From the NCBI GenBank assembly GCA_003577275.1, contig QEVO01000010.1:1-49188 (forward strand): 49,188 nucleotides of DNA, read 5' to 3'. Made by a program: the position numbers and the translations under genes. The notes below the pieces were generated by a model. The model was not told where the DNA came from, made no database searches, and worked only from the letters and a program-made list of their open reading frames with translations. Within the stretch, counting starts at the first letter, position 1. Each line of letters begins with the position of its first letter. Below, piece after piece: positions 25,497 through 36,531 of this stretch. Source of the DNA: Pseudomonadota bacterium. Its GTDB lineage: Bacteria > Pseudomonadota > Alphaproteobacteria > Sphingomonadales > Govanellaceae.

Positions 25497-27107
25497 GTGA
25501 TCCGGCGATTGTGGCTATTGGTCAGTCTGGCGGCGGCAATGATCTTTGCCGCGCCGTTATACGTCAACCTGCCTGCCCTCCTCGACTTTTTATCCATCGC
25601 CACTCTGGATGCCGCCGTCATCGCCTTGATGAAAAGCGACCCGGCGGTGTTCCTGGTGGGACGCGTGGCGTCTGGCGCGCTGATTTTCACGGTGATGGGC
25701 TATGGCGTCCTGGCGGCGGTCGAAGGCGTGTTGGTGACCAGTTCGCGCGCGCGCCTGTTTCGGGCCATGGCCGAGGCGACCAGCCGCACGCCTTTCAATG
25801 CCACGGAATTTCGCGAATGTTTCGCCGCCGCGCCGTTCCTCGCCGATATCGCCGACGCCTACTCGTCGCATCTGATCAACATCCATAACGATATTCGCGG
25901 GCGCAAGGGTCAGGAGTCGTCGATGGAGCGGGTCCAGGGGCTGGTATCCGCCATCGGCTTCTTCGGGCCTGACGCCCTGGTTGATCGTCGTCTATTCTGG
26001 TGGCTGTTTGCGCCGTTGCCAACAGTCTTAATAGGATTTGGCGGCATCATCGCTGCCACCGTGTTCGTCCGCGTCGGGGTAAGCAGCGCCATAGCGCCAG
26101 CGCCCGCCGCGGGAAGCGTCGTGGCGCTGATCGCCGCCTTGGCGCTGGCGGGAGCAACGCTCATTTACGCCCTAAGCCGCGCCCTACGCCTCTACCGCCG
26201 CGCCCAGGCCGCCGATTTTTGCGCCGCCTTGGATGCCCTCCTCGATGTCGCGCCGATGGAAAAGCAGTTCAAGGCCCTCCTCTCGGCAAGCCATGTGCAT
26301 GCGCGTGCGCTCGAAGGCGCTGTGCAGAATCTCGGCGTCGCCATGGATGAGCGGCTTGCTGCCATCGACGGTGGCGTCAAGGGCTTAGGCCGCACTTTGG
26401 CGGGCGATCTTGAGGCGGCGTTGAAAGAGCCGCTCGACACTATCGCCAAGGCGGCCGCCGCCGCCAACAGCGACCAGAGCGCGCAGGTGCAGAACCTGCT
26501 GCGCGTAACCTTGAAATCGTTCGTCTCCGAGCTGGAGAAACAAGTCACCGGTCATGCCAAGACCATCGACGTCTCGCTGGCCGCCGCCGCCAACGCCGCC
26601 GACAAGATTGAAAAGAGCTTCGCCGAAACCACCAGAACCTTCACCAAGGTATCGCGAGCCCAAGCCAACGAGCTTTCCGATGCCCTGCAGCGCGGCATCA
26701 AGGCGCTGGCCGAATTCGAGAAGCGCAGCCGCAGCGACGTCGCCGCCGACATCAAGACGGTGGCGGAACGACTGGAGAAGATTGCGGAGACCATCGCCCC
26801 CATGGTGGAGGAGGTCAAGAATAATCAGGCGGCGCTGTTGAGCGCCGTCAATGGCGACGCCAGCGCCGCCAAGGCCATCACCAATGCCGCCCAGGATTTG
26901 AACGCGGCGGCCCGGGCGGGCAAAGAAACGCTGGAAGGCTTCGTCACCCTGGCGCGCGAACTGCGCGAGGCAAGTCGCGCCATCGGCAATAGCGCTCAGC
27001 AGAGCGGGCCGGCGCGCCCGGCGTCCGTCGGCAGCGGTAAAAGCTTTGGCGAGGAGCTGAAAAAACTGCGGGAGCTTGCGGATGAACGCAAGCTCCCGGA
27101 GCTATAA
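25497..27107 (+). CDS. MotA/TolQ-like membrane protein with a long coiled-coil tail
   Basis: A 536-aa protein starting at GTG (GAGGGG upstream). Hydrophobic segments lie at about residues 4-22, 52-78, 168-192 and 204-228. The last pair (PLPTVLIGFGGIIAATVF, then GSVVALIAALALAGATLIYA with a following LYRRAQAADFCAALDALLD) has the arrangement of MotA/TolQ/ExbB-type proton-channel subunits. Residues about 260-510 are an almost uninterrupted Ala/Glu/Lys heptad-rich helix, probably a long intracellular or periplasmic coiled coil. This layout recalls ZorA of Zorya defence and other long-tailed TolQ relatives, but no MotB/TolR/ZorB partner gene lies nearby. It stands between a GT operon and the prs genes. 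Function unknown. Confidence 0.6.
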   Translation: MIRRLWLLVSLAAAMIFAAPLYVNLPALLDFLSIATLDAAVIALMKSDPAVFLVGRVASGALIFTVMGYGVLAAVEGVLVTSSRARLFRAMAEATSRTPFNATEFRECFAAAPFLADIADAYSSHLINIHNDIRGRKGQESSMERVQGLVSAIGFFGPDALVDRRLFWWLFAPLPTVLIGFGGIIAATVFVRVGVSSAIAPAPAAGSVVALIAALALAGATLIYALSRALRLYRRAQAADFCAALDALLDVAPMEKQFKALLSASHVHARALEGAVQNLGVAMDERLAAIDGGVKGLGRTLAGDLEAALKEPLDTIAKAAAAANSDQSAQVQNLLRVTLKSFVSELEKQVTGHAKTIDVSLAAAANAADKIEKSFAETTRTFTKVSRAQANELSDALQRGIKALAEFEKRSRSDVAADIKTVAERLEKIAETIAPMVEEVKNNQAALLSAVNGDASAAKAITNAAQDLNAAARAGKETLEGFVTLARELREASRAIGNSAQQSGPARPASVGSGKSFGEELKKLRELADERKLPEL

Positions 27108-27119
27108 ATCGAAGTTCCT

Positions 27120-29983
27120 TTATTTGCCCAGGCTGTTAAGCAGCGCCCGCGCCTCCTTCTCCTCGGCGAACGAGACGCCCAGGCCTAAGAGATCTTGCAG
27201 CTCGCGCCGCGCTTCCGCCTTTTGGCCTTTCTTCGCCAGCGCCACCGCCATATGGTAGCGAATGTCCGGCGATCCGGGCCGCAACGTCACCGCCTTCTTC
27301 AACAATTCCAGCCCCTTGTCGACGGCGCCGCCATTGACCAGAATCCAGGCATAGGTATCGATGATCTCCGGCGACTGCGGCGCCAGCTTATAGGCGTCCG
27401 CCGCCATCGCCGCCGCCTTGGGGTCTTTCTTCTGGAAGTATAGCCAGGCGAGGTTATTGAGCGCCAAGGGATCCTTCTTGTTCTTGGCAAGAAGATATTC
27501 ATATTCGGCGATGGCCGCGTCATAATTGCGCTTGTTGATATAGCCGCTGGCCAGCACATTGCGCGCAACAACATCTGCTGGATGCGCGGTCAGCCAGGCT
27601 TTCAGCGAGGCAATGGCGGAGGCCTGATCACCCTTGGCGGTATGGGCGCGATAGAGATTGATCGCGGTCTGCGTCGAACCCTGGTTGGCTTTGTGCGTGG
27701 CGTTATAGATCGCGATCGCCTTGTCGAAATCGCCTTTCTCAAGATAGACGTTTGCTTTGGTCACCTCTCCGGCTTTTGATTTGGGGTATTTGACGCTCAG
27801 ATCGGAGGCGTAGGCCAGCGCTTCGTTGTAGCGCTTCTGCTTGGCTTCCAGCTCCACCAAATCCACCAGTACCGAAGCCGCCGTGCCGACCCGCTCGACG
27901 TCTTCGCCGAATGTCGTAGGAGCCGGCGACAGGTCATAGGCTTTCTTCAGCGATTCCTGGGATTCGACCAAATTGCCGCCGGCGCGTTCCGCGCGCGCCA
28001 GCAAGTGGTGCGCGCTGGCAAGATCCGGCCGCAGGGTGGCGAGGCGTTCGAAGTTGGTAATGGCGCCCTTGGCGTCGCCGCGCACCAAGAGCAGTTTGCC
28101 CAGCGCCTCATAGGCCACCGGCTCTTCAGGGAAGCTTTGCGTCAGTCGAGTGGCGATGTCCTGCGCTTTGTCGAACTCGCGACGGTCTATGTAACGGCTG
28201 ATCAGTTGCAAGCGGACATTGACGTTCTTAGGATCGGCTTCCGCCGCCTTATTCAGCCAATTGAGCGCCTCGTTGGGCTTGCGTGCGCGGTCGGACAGTT
28301 CGGCAAGGCCGACCATGGCCACCACATGGTTGGGCTGTTTGGCCAAAATGGCGTTATAGCGTTTTTCCGCCTCAGCGAGCTTGCCTTCCGCGGCGTCGAT
28401 CTGCGCCAGCTTCAAGGACGGCGCAAAATTCTGCGGATTGACCTTTTGCGCGGCGGCCAGGGCGGCGCGGGCTGCGGGGTAATTCTTCTTCTTCAGATAC
28501 GCCTCGCCCTCGAGATACGATCCCACCGGGTTAGTGGGATGATTTTTCTTCAATGCTGCGGCAACTTTCAGCGCTTCGTCCGGCTTGTTGTTGCGGATGT
28601 GCACCATGGCGAGAATGATCGACGCCTGCAGCGCCTTGGGATCATCCTTGACGACTTTTTGCAAGTCATCGGTGGCCGCTTCGACATTGCCAAGCGCCAG
28701 CTTGCTTACCGCAAGTCTGGTCCGGCTGCCCGCCGCTTTGGGATCTTCGGCAACCGCTTTGTCGAAATAATAAGCGCCGCGGTCAAGCTCGCCCATTTGC
28801 ATATGGGCATAGCCGAGGATCGAATAAATCTGCGCATCGGCCTCATCGGTGCCCTCCATCGGCTCCAACGTCTGGATGGCCTGCTGCGGATCATTCTGTT
28901 TTAGATAAGTCATGCCCAGAACGCGCCGCGCCGCCACATGATCGGGCGCAAACTGCAGCACCCGCGACATATTGAAGGCCGCTTGCTCAAGATTATTTTG
29001 CGCATAATTGACCAGGCCGTTCAGGAACATCGCCGGCAGAAAATTTTCCAACGCCTGACCGGCGGCTTGCAGGTGGTCGCCGGCGGCCTGCACATCCTTC
29101 TTCTGCCAGGCGATGCGCGCCGCCAGATAATGCGCCATTGGATGATTGGGCGCCTGCTTGAAGATGGCGTCGACATCGGCGCGGGCTTCATCATAGCGAT
29201 CAAGCTCGATCAGCACCGAGGCGCGACCAAGCGCCGCCGCTAAATTCTCCGGCTCCAGGCTGACCGCCGTATCAAAGTAGGTGAAGGACTGCTTGATATC
29301 ATTTTGCAGCCGCGACACCTCGCCGCGGATCAACAGCGCCTCAACATTCTTCGGCGCAACTTTGAGCGCCTCGTCAACCTTCGCCCGGGCCAGATCAATG
29401 TCACGGTTGATGAGGTGGACGCGGGCCAAGCCGATCTTGGCGCCGGGGTCTTTAGGATCGAATGACTCGGCTGCCTCATAGTCCTTCTTGGCGTCTTCGA
29501 GTTGGCGCAAGCCAAGATTGGCGCTGGCGCGCAAGACCAACGCATCATAGCGGCGCTTCGTCGGCGTCGCTTCAACCTTGATCTGATCGAGGATTTCCTG
29601 AAACTTGCGCTGCAAGAGATAGGCGTCTCCCAGGCGCAAGGTCACGTCCGTGCGATTGGCGCCGCGTTTGAGCGCTTGCTGGAATTCCTTCTCGGCCGCC
29701 GGGCCGTTTCTCAGCTTTAAGTAGGTCTCGCCGAGAAGCAGCCGCGCCTCGATATTATCCGGGTCGGCTTTAAGCGCGTTCTTCAGTTCGACCAAGGCCG
29801 CCCGCCATTCCTTGCTCTTATAATAGCCCTGCGCCTTGCCATAATAGCCGGCGGATTCCTGCGACACTTGGCGGGCAGCCCAGGCGTCAGGCGCAACATT
29901 GCCGATAAGGAGCGCCGACGCCGCCACCGCCGCGAATAAACCGGCCCGCCATCCGCGTCCGCGTTTGCCCGAAATGTGCATGA

Positions 29984-29987
<4 letters not shown>
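27120..29987 (-). CDS. PrsT-type TPR protein of the PEP-CTERM system (paralogue 1)
   Basis: A 955-aa exported protein made almost entirely of tetratricopeptide repeats (about 20 or more units with the A-x3-Y and D-P pattern). The N-terminus AGLFAAVAASALLIGNVAP is a Sec signal without a lipobox Cys. It resembles the large TPR proteins that accompany PrsK/PrsR in exosortase A loci and probably scaffolds EPS export or PEP-CTERM protein handling in the periplasm. Its ATG overlaps the prsR stop (ATGA); an ATG at 29981 has better spacing from AGGAG. A second paralogue lies at 38182-40998. The 3' end is 12 bases from the convergent coiled-coil gene. Confidence 0.88.
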
Positions 29988-31401
<1,414 letters not shown>

Positions 31402-31402
<1 letters not shown>

Positions 31403-33522
31403 TATCCCGCCGATAGCGCCGCCGCGGCAGCCGGCTGCGGCGATGGAGGAAGTTGCACCATCATCGTGGTGCCCCGGCCAACGGCGCTCTTGACGTCCAA
31501 TCGGCCGCCGAAATGGCGAATGAGCTGCTTGGCCTCATAGGCGCCGATCCCATAGCCGTTTTCCTTGGTGGTGCGAAACGGCGTAAACAGCTCCTCGCGC
31601 ACAAACTTCTCGTCCATGCCCGGGCCGTCGTCCTGAACTGATGCAACCACCCAGTCACCCTCCCGTCGTACCTTAACATCGACATGGCCGCCCTGACCAA
31701 CGGCATCGAGGGCATTCTGCACCAGATGGCTGAACACCGTCTCAAGCTGCCCCGGGTCGGCGGCGACCGAAATCGTCGGATCGTCGCAGGAAAAGGTTAA
31801 GGCGGTATTGTTGCATTGCCGAGAAGTAACAATTTTCTTCAACAATTCCGGAAGATTAACCTCCATAGCCTCGCCCTTCATCTCGGTTTCGCGCAAGCGG
31901 TTCAGGCGGGTCAGAAGGAGCTGCATCTTGCCCACCGAATCCTTGACCGTCAGGATCATGTCGCGCTGGAAGTCCGGGTTGCCGGCATGGCGGTCGGCGT
32001 TCTTGACCAGCAACGATAGCTGGCTCGCCAAGTTCTTCAGGTCATGCATGATAAAGGCGAAGCGCTTGTTGAACTCCTCGAACTGGCGGGCTTCCGCCAG
32101 CGCTTTTTCGGCCGATTGTTCAGCCAGGTAGCTCGCCACCTGGCGGCCAACGGTTTTCAGGATGTCATGATCTTCCCAATTAAGCTGGCGCGGCGCTCGC
32201 GAGCGTTGCAGGACGATAAACCCCACCAGCCGGTCACCATGGTGAAGGAGCGGCACCACCAGCCACAACCGCGGTTCGCCCTGAAGCCAATCCGGCAACG
32301 CGCAGCCTTCGTATAGCTCGGGACGGGTAGGCATTTCCTGCAAATCGACGATCCAGCCGCTGCCTTCCAAAAAATAGGTCAGCGGGTGATCTTCGGCCAG
32401 CGAGCCATCCACCGGCAGCTTGAAATTCCATACTGCGGCGCGGCTGAAATGGCCGAACTCGTCGCGCTGCCACAGCGCGCCGCTTGGTGAATCGACGATA
32501 TCGGCGATGGCCTGGATCACCCGTTCCTGCAGGCCGCGCGCGGAATCGCTTTCCGATACGGTATTGATGAAGCGCAGCCATTCTTCCCGGTAATCATAGC
32601 GGTAATTGAAGAAGTGCTTGTTGACCAGCACCCGCATGCGGGAGCGGAACTGGCCGGAAAAGACGATCACCACCAGCAAGAGGATGGCGCCGAACCAGAA
32701 GGAGACCTGAAGGATGGCGCCCCAGCGGCCGCCCAGATCGCGCAAATAGTAGCCGGCCGCCCCCATCACCACCAGGTAAATGCCGCTGCCGATCAGCGAG
32801 GCGGTATGGATGACGATGCCGCGGGACAGGAAGACATCTAGCTTCCACTTCGGGTTGCGGGCCGCCGAAACGGCGATCAGCGGCACGATCAAGGCGTTGA
32901 TCGCGCCCCGCGCCTCGTAGAGCTTCTGGTTGAAGTCGCCGGTCAGCACCGCCTCGGCGTAGAAGAAAAAGTCGTATAGGAAAATGGCGCCCAGCCCTAA
33001 GCACAACAGCCGAATGCCCCAGCGATTGCCGGCGGCGGTATTGCGATAGAAGTTGTCGACCAGGAAGACCCCGCAGACGGCGGCCACCATCCGCCCTAAC
33101 ATCGCCAGTTGGCTGATCAGCGTCACCCCCGGCCAATAGCCGAGGTTTTGCATCGCCAGCAGCACATCGAGCACCAGGAGCACGCCCAGGCCAAGGCCGA
33201 TGGCGGCGCGCATGATGCGGTCATAATCGCGGTAGCCGTATTCCTGCCAGTAATGGCTCAACAGCACGCCCAAAAACAGCACCCAGCCGGCGGTGCGCAC
33301 GGTTTCGCTTAACGACCCCAGCACTGCGGCGATGCCCGGCACGTAAAAAGCGCCGGCATTGACGGCGGCCCAGAACGCCATCGCGCCGCACGCCCCGATC
33401 AGCCATACCCCCGGCCCGCCGCTCCGCTTCCAGCTCACTGTCAACAAGAGGGACAGCAGCAGGTAGGCCAGCATCGCGACCGCAAAGGTCAGGAACGCAA
33501 CTTGGATCTCGATGGCAGTCAC
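31402..33522 (-). CDS. prsK: PEP-CTERM system histidine kinase
   Basis: A 706-aa membrane sensor kinase. The first ~290 residues contain about eight transmembrane helices. A GAF domain follows (about 320-465, SDSARGLQERVIQAIADIVD region). The DHp box is FIMHDLKNLASQLS with the phospho-accepting His. ATPase motifs include HLVQNALDAV (N box), DDGPGM (G1) and GYGIGAYEAK (G2). It phosphorylates PrsR in the same operon. The signal is unknown; the membrane part does not resemble a known ligand domain. This matches the PrsK family of exosortase A loci in length and order. Confidence 0.95.
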
Positions 33523-33555
33523 TCCCTTGATATCATGCGCGTTTCCCCCCTCGAG

Positions 33556-34944
33556 CTAGCGCGCCCCCTCCGGCCAGAGGATGACGCGCAGCGTCTGGAT
33601 CAGCACCAAGAGGTCGAGAAAAATGGAGTAATTCTTGATATAGTAGAGATCATACTGCAATTTGCGGCGCGCGTCTTCCGTCGAGGCGCCATAGGGGTAG
33701 TTGATCTGCGCCCAGCCGGTAATGCCCGGCTTAACCTGATGACGTTCCTCGTAATAAGGGATCTGCCGGGTTAGCTCAGCGACGAATACCGGCCGCTCCG
33801 GGCGTGGGCCGACAAAGCTCATATCTCCCTTCAGGACATTGAAAATCTGCGGTATTTCGTCAATCCGGGTGAGCCGGATGATGCGTCCGATGGAGGTTAC
33901 GCGGTCATCGTTCTTTTGCGCCCATTGGGGCCCGGCGCGCTCGGCGTCCGCCCGCATGCTTCTGAACTTCATCACCTGGAAGGTCCGCCCGCCCTGGCCG
34001 ACCCGCTCCTGGCGGTAGAAAATTGGCCCCGGGCTGGTGAATTTTATTGCCAGCGCCACCGGCGCCAGAATGGGCAGCGACAGAGCCAGCAGCAGTACGC
34101 TGACGATGATGTCGAAGGTCCGCTTCAAGGCCAAATCGAGCCGGCCGGAACGGACGAAGCCGTCGGAAAAGATCATCCAACTGGGGCTGACGGACTCCAA
34201 ATCCACCACCCCGGTTTCCTGCTCGATGAAGGTGGTGGCGTCGCTGACCCGCACCCCCTGCATCTTGCAGACCAGAAGGTCATGGATCGGCAGGGTGCCG
34301 CGCCGCTCTTCATTGGCGACCACGATTTCCTCCGCCCCCGCCTGCCGCACATATTCCAAAAGCGATGAAATTTCAGCGATGTAAGGGGCATGGGGAATGG
34401 CGGTCTCGGCCTCCGACAGGCGGATCACGCCGGCGCAGACGAAGTTGGCTCCCTGCACCGACTTTTCCATCTCGGCGATGCGTTTTGCCCGCTCCCCGGC
34501 TCCCAAAAGCACTACCCGCCGCTTGAAGCCCTCGCGGTCGGCAAGACGGAAAAAAACTCCCCGGCTGATCAGCAATCCGACGAACGCAAACCCCAGGGCA
34601 TAAAGAAAAATACTGCGCCAGATGCCGACATCCCGCACCACGTAGCTGACCACCGAGGTCAGCACCAGCCCCAGCCCCATGGCCACCGTCAGCCGCACCA
34701 GGGTCATGCGGGTATCACGCAGCACCTCGGGCTGGTACAGCCCGACCGCCAGCATGGCGACATAGACAGAAGTGACGAAGGTCACAAACTCCGGCCAGTG
34801 ATCGGCGTAGTCGATGGGGGTTAAGTCCAATTGGGTAAAGCGCAGGGTCAAGCCAGCAATGATCGCCGCCAGCAGGATCAGCACCTCAATGACGCCCAAA
34901 AGAAACAGGGACTTTCGAACATAGTGTTTAAAGATGCGTATCAT
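33556..34944 (-). CDS. Initiating undecaprenyl-phosphate sugar transferase, PEP-CTERM/EPS type
   Basis: A 462-aa protein of the polyprenyl glycosylphosphotransferase superfamily. It has an N-terminal membrane part (about 4 helices to ~120), a CoA-binding-like cytoplasmic domain (VVLLGAGERAKRIAEMEKS), and a C-terminal bacterial sugar transferase domain (from ~265, LKRTFDIIVSVLLLAL). The catalytic region has KFRSM, TRIDEIPQ and SFVGPRPERPVF. It attaches the first sugar-1-phosphate to undecaprenyl phosphate, starting EPS repeat assembly. It heads the prsK-prsR-TPR operon (33-bp gap to prsK). Domain order and context agree with the sugar transferase family associated with the PEP-CTERM system. 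Confidence 0.95.
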   Translation of the reverse strand: MIRIFKHYVRKSLFLLGVIEVLILLAAIIAGLTLRFTQLDLTPIDYADHWPEFVTFVTSVYVAMLAVGLYQPEVLRDTRMTLVRLTVAMGLGLVLTSVVSYVVRDVGIWRSIFLYALGFAFVGLLISRGVFFRLADREGFKRRVVLLGAGERAKRIAEMEKSVQGANFVCAGVIRLSEAETAIPHAPYIAEISSLLEYVRQAGAEEIVVANEERRGTLPIHDLLVCKMQGVRVSDATTFIEQETGVVDLESVSPSWMIFSDGFVRSGRLDLALKRTFDIIVSVLLLALSLPILAPVALAIKFTSPGPIFYRQERVGQGGRTFQVMKFRSMRADAERAGPQWAQKNDDRVTSIGRIIRLTRIDEIPQIFNVLKGDMSFVGPRPERPVFVAELTRQIPYYEERHQVKPGITGWAQINYPYGASTEDARRKLQYDLYYIKNYSIFLDLLVLIQTLRVILWPEGAR

Positions 34945-35343
34945 GCCGACCGGCTATATTCCTGATGCCTGCGTGAGGTGCTGAAATGAGTAGCACTATG
35001 TGTCGCCGATACTCCCTTAAATACGGTTAAATGCCAGGGCAAGCCCAAACCTGTACCATGGCGCACTTTAGTTAAAACGCAACCCGACGTCGCCATTCTT
35101 TACACCCTGCAAAAGACCATCTTTCGTGTTGCACAGCCAAACCAACCCATTGTTTTTGCGATCTTTTTATAGAATTATCTGCAAATCATCCCTAACCCGT
35201 CGCCAGCCTTCGCCACAGCTCATAAAATGCTTGTCGGATTTTTTTACAAATTCGAGGGTAAAATCGTCAGCCCATGCGCCGGGATCGAGGAAAAATGTCG
35301 GGGAAGCGGATTAACATATTGAAATATAATAATCTTTATAAAG
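34945..35343. other. Long intergenic region upstream of the PEP-CTERM gene
   Basis: No gene is supported. The region should hold the minus-strand promoter of the sugar transferase and the upstream activator sites for the sigma54 promoter at 35344. A TTGT-N11-ACAA dyad at 35231-35249, about 100 bp upstream of the -24 element, is a candidate activator site. An AT-rich stretch (35320-35343) may be bendable DNA or an IHF site. Its length (about 490 bp up to the ATG) is unusual for this otherwise compact locus. Confidence 0.5.
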
Positions 35344-35359
35344 TGGCACGGCTTCTGCA
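35344..35359 (+). promoter_or_regulatory. Sigma54 (RpoN) promoter of the PEP-CTERM gene
   Basis: TGGCACG-GCTT-CTGCA matches the -24/-12 consensus TGGCACG-N4-TTGCW at all but one position, with the invariant GG and GC at correct spacing. Transcription should start near 35370, giving a ~69-base leader that ends with the strong ribosome site GAGGAGAGG. PrsR, encoded nearby, is the obvious activator. Confidence 0.85.
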
Positions 35360-35438
35360 TTAATCCTGGCGAAGACGGGTATGCCGCAAGGTTATCCGGA
35401 AATTTGAAACCCTGAGTGTTTAATGAGGAGAGGTAGTT

Positions 35439-36329
35439 ATGAACTTTGGTAAGAAAATCAGCCTCGGTCTGGCGGCGGGCGTGCTCGCCACGGGCCTGGC
35501 TATGTCGGCCCAGGCCGGCGTGATCGCCTACTCGACCTTGCAGATCACCGATTTTACGATCACCTCGGGCGGCGACCAGATCGTCACGACGGGTCCCAAG
35601 GCCCCAGTCGTCACCAATGCCACCCGTTCTGAAGCGGTGTTCTTCAGCGATCAGCCGGGCGTGGTGCATACCAATGCCAGCGATGCTCTGATGTCTTGCG
35701 TTGGCGACTGCGGCGGCATCGGCCAGAACGATTTCAGCCGCGTATCGGCTGGCGATAGCACCATCCACTTCGCTCGCGGCGATGCGCTGCTGAGCGGCAG
35801 CCTGCTTTCCGTTGGCGGCGTTGACGCCAGCACGGTCGCGGAAACCCAGTTGATTCAGAACGAATCTTCCAACGCCGGCGGTGAAGTGTCCACGTCCTCG
35901 TTCTTCTGGACCATCGATATCGACGGCGATCTTGGCGACATCGAATTGGCCTTTGACGCCTATGGCAAGCTCTATACCTTCAGCGACATCCTGTTCGGCA
36001 CCGCTCAGGCCGACTTCGACTGGAGCCTGACGGTTCGTGACGTGACGGGCGGCGGCAACGGCACTTTGGTGGACGAGTTCAGCTTTGATGAACTCAACCA
36101 GTCGGTGGCCGTGGCCGGCATCGATACGGCTGAGTACGAAATCGATGACAGCTTCAACATCACGGTTAGCGGCCTGCTGGCGGACCGTCGTTACCGCCTC
36201 ATCATCTCGCACAACAGCGATGTGGAAGCCACGTACTTCAAAGTGCCGGAGCCGGTCTCCATGGCGGTGCTGGGCTTCGGCCTCCTCGGCCTCGGCGGCC
36301 TGGCGGCTCGGCGGCGCAAGTCCGCGTAA
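35439..36329 (+). CDS. PEP-CTERM sorting-domain protein
   Basis: A 296-aa secreted protein and presumed exosortase substrate. Signal peptide: residues 1-26 ending in AQA. The mature part is acidic, Ser/Thr/Asp-rich and mostly beta, with a Cys pair (SCVGDCGG, about 87-94). The C-terminus is a textbook sorting signal: VPEP, hydrophobic helix SMAVLGFGLLGLGGLA, then ARRRKSA. Exosortase would cut near PEP after export and the product may be released to the EPS matrix or glycosylated. Proteins of this kind next to prsK/prsR are reported to drive floc formation in other bacteria, so a floc/matrix role is a reasonable inference. A single-gene transcript is likely: sigma54 promoter upstream and strong terminator downstream. 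Confidence 0.95.
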   Translation: MNFGKKISLGLAAGVLATGLAMSAQAGVIAYSTLQITDFTITSGGDQIVTTGPKAPVVTNATRSEAVFFSDQPGVVHTNASDALMSCVGDCGGIGQNDFSRVSAGDSTIHFARGDALLSGSLLSVGGVDASTVAETQLIQNESSNAGGEVSTSSFFWTIDIDGDLGDIELAFDAYGKLYTFSDILFGTAQADFDWSLTVRDVTGGGNGTLVDEFSFDELNQSVAVAGIDTAEYEIDDSFNITVSGLLADRRYRLIISHNSDVEATYFKVPEPVSMAVLGFGLLGLGGLAARRRKSA

Positions 36330-36355
36330 CCGTCGAATACTCAGGGTTTACGAAG

Positions 36356-36390
36356 ATCGGGGGCGGTTCATCCGCCCCCGATTTCTTTTG
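36356..36390 (+). terminator. Strong intrinsic terminator after the PEP-CTERM gene
   Basis: An 11-bp perfect stem ATCGGGGGCGG (36356-36366) / CCGCCCCCGAT (36372-36382) with loop TTCAT, followed by TTTCTTTTG. It lies 27 bases after the stop codon. Confidence 0.92.
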
Positions 36391-36403
36391 TCTATAGTTT
36401 CAG

Positions 36404-36513
36404 CCGTTCATGGTTCGTCAGGCACGCCGCGCCGAAGGGGCGCTTTGGCCCCGCAGGCAGGCTCCCCACGAACGGTTTGAATATTCCGTCCGCCCTGAGC
36501 CTGTCCAAGGGCG
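36404..36513. repeat. REP-like intergenic inverted repeat
   Basis: CCGTTCATGG (from 36404) is partly complementary to the end CCACGAACGG (to 36475), enclosing GC-rich hairpins. A further stem CGCCCT/AGGGCG (36491-36513) follows, with CCTGAGCCTGTCCAAGGG. The GTTCGTGG/CCATGAACGG and CCTGAGCCTGTC-AAGG phrases are common dispersed REP-type sequences in proteobacteria. It sits between convergent genes. Confidence 0.6.
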
Positions 36514-36531
36514 AGCATATGATAAAGGCAA

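Noticed and set aside
25497..27107. Complete Zorya (ZorAB) defence system
   Set aside because: Only the ZorA-like layout is present. No peptidoglycan-binding ZorB and no helicase or nuclease gene follow, and the setting is an EPS locus.
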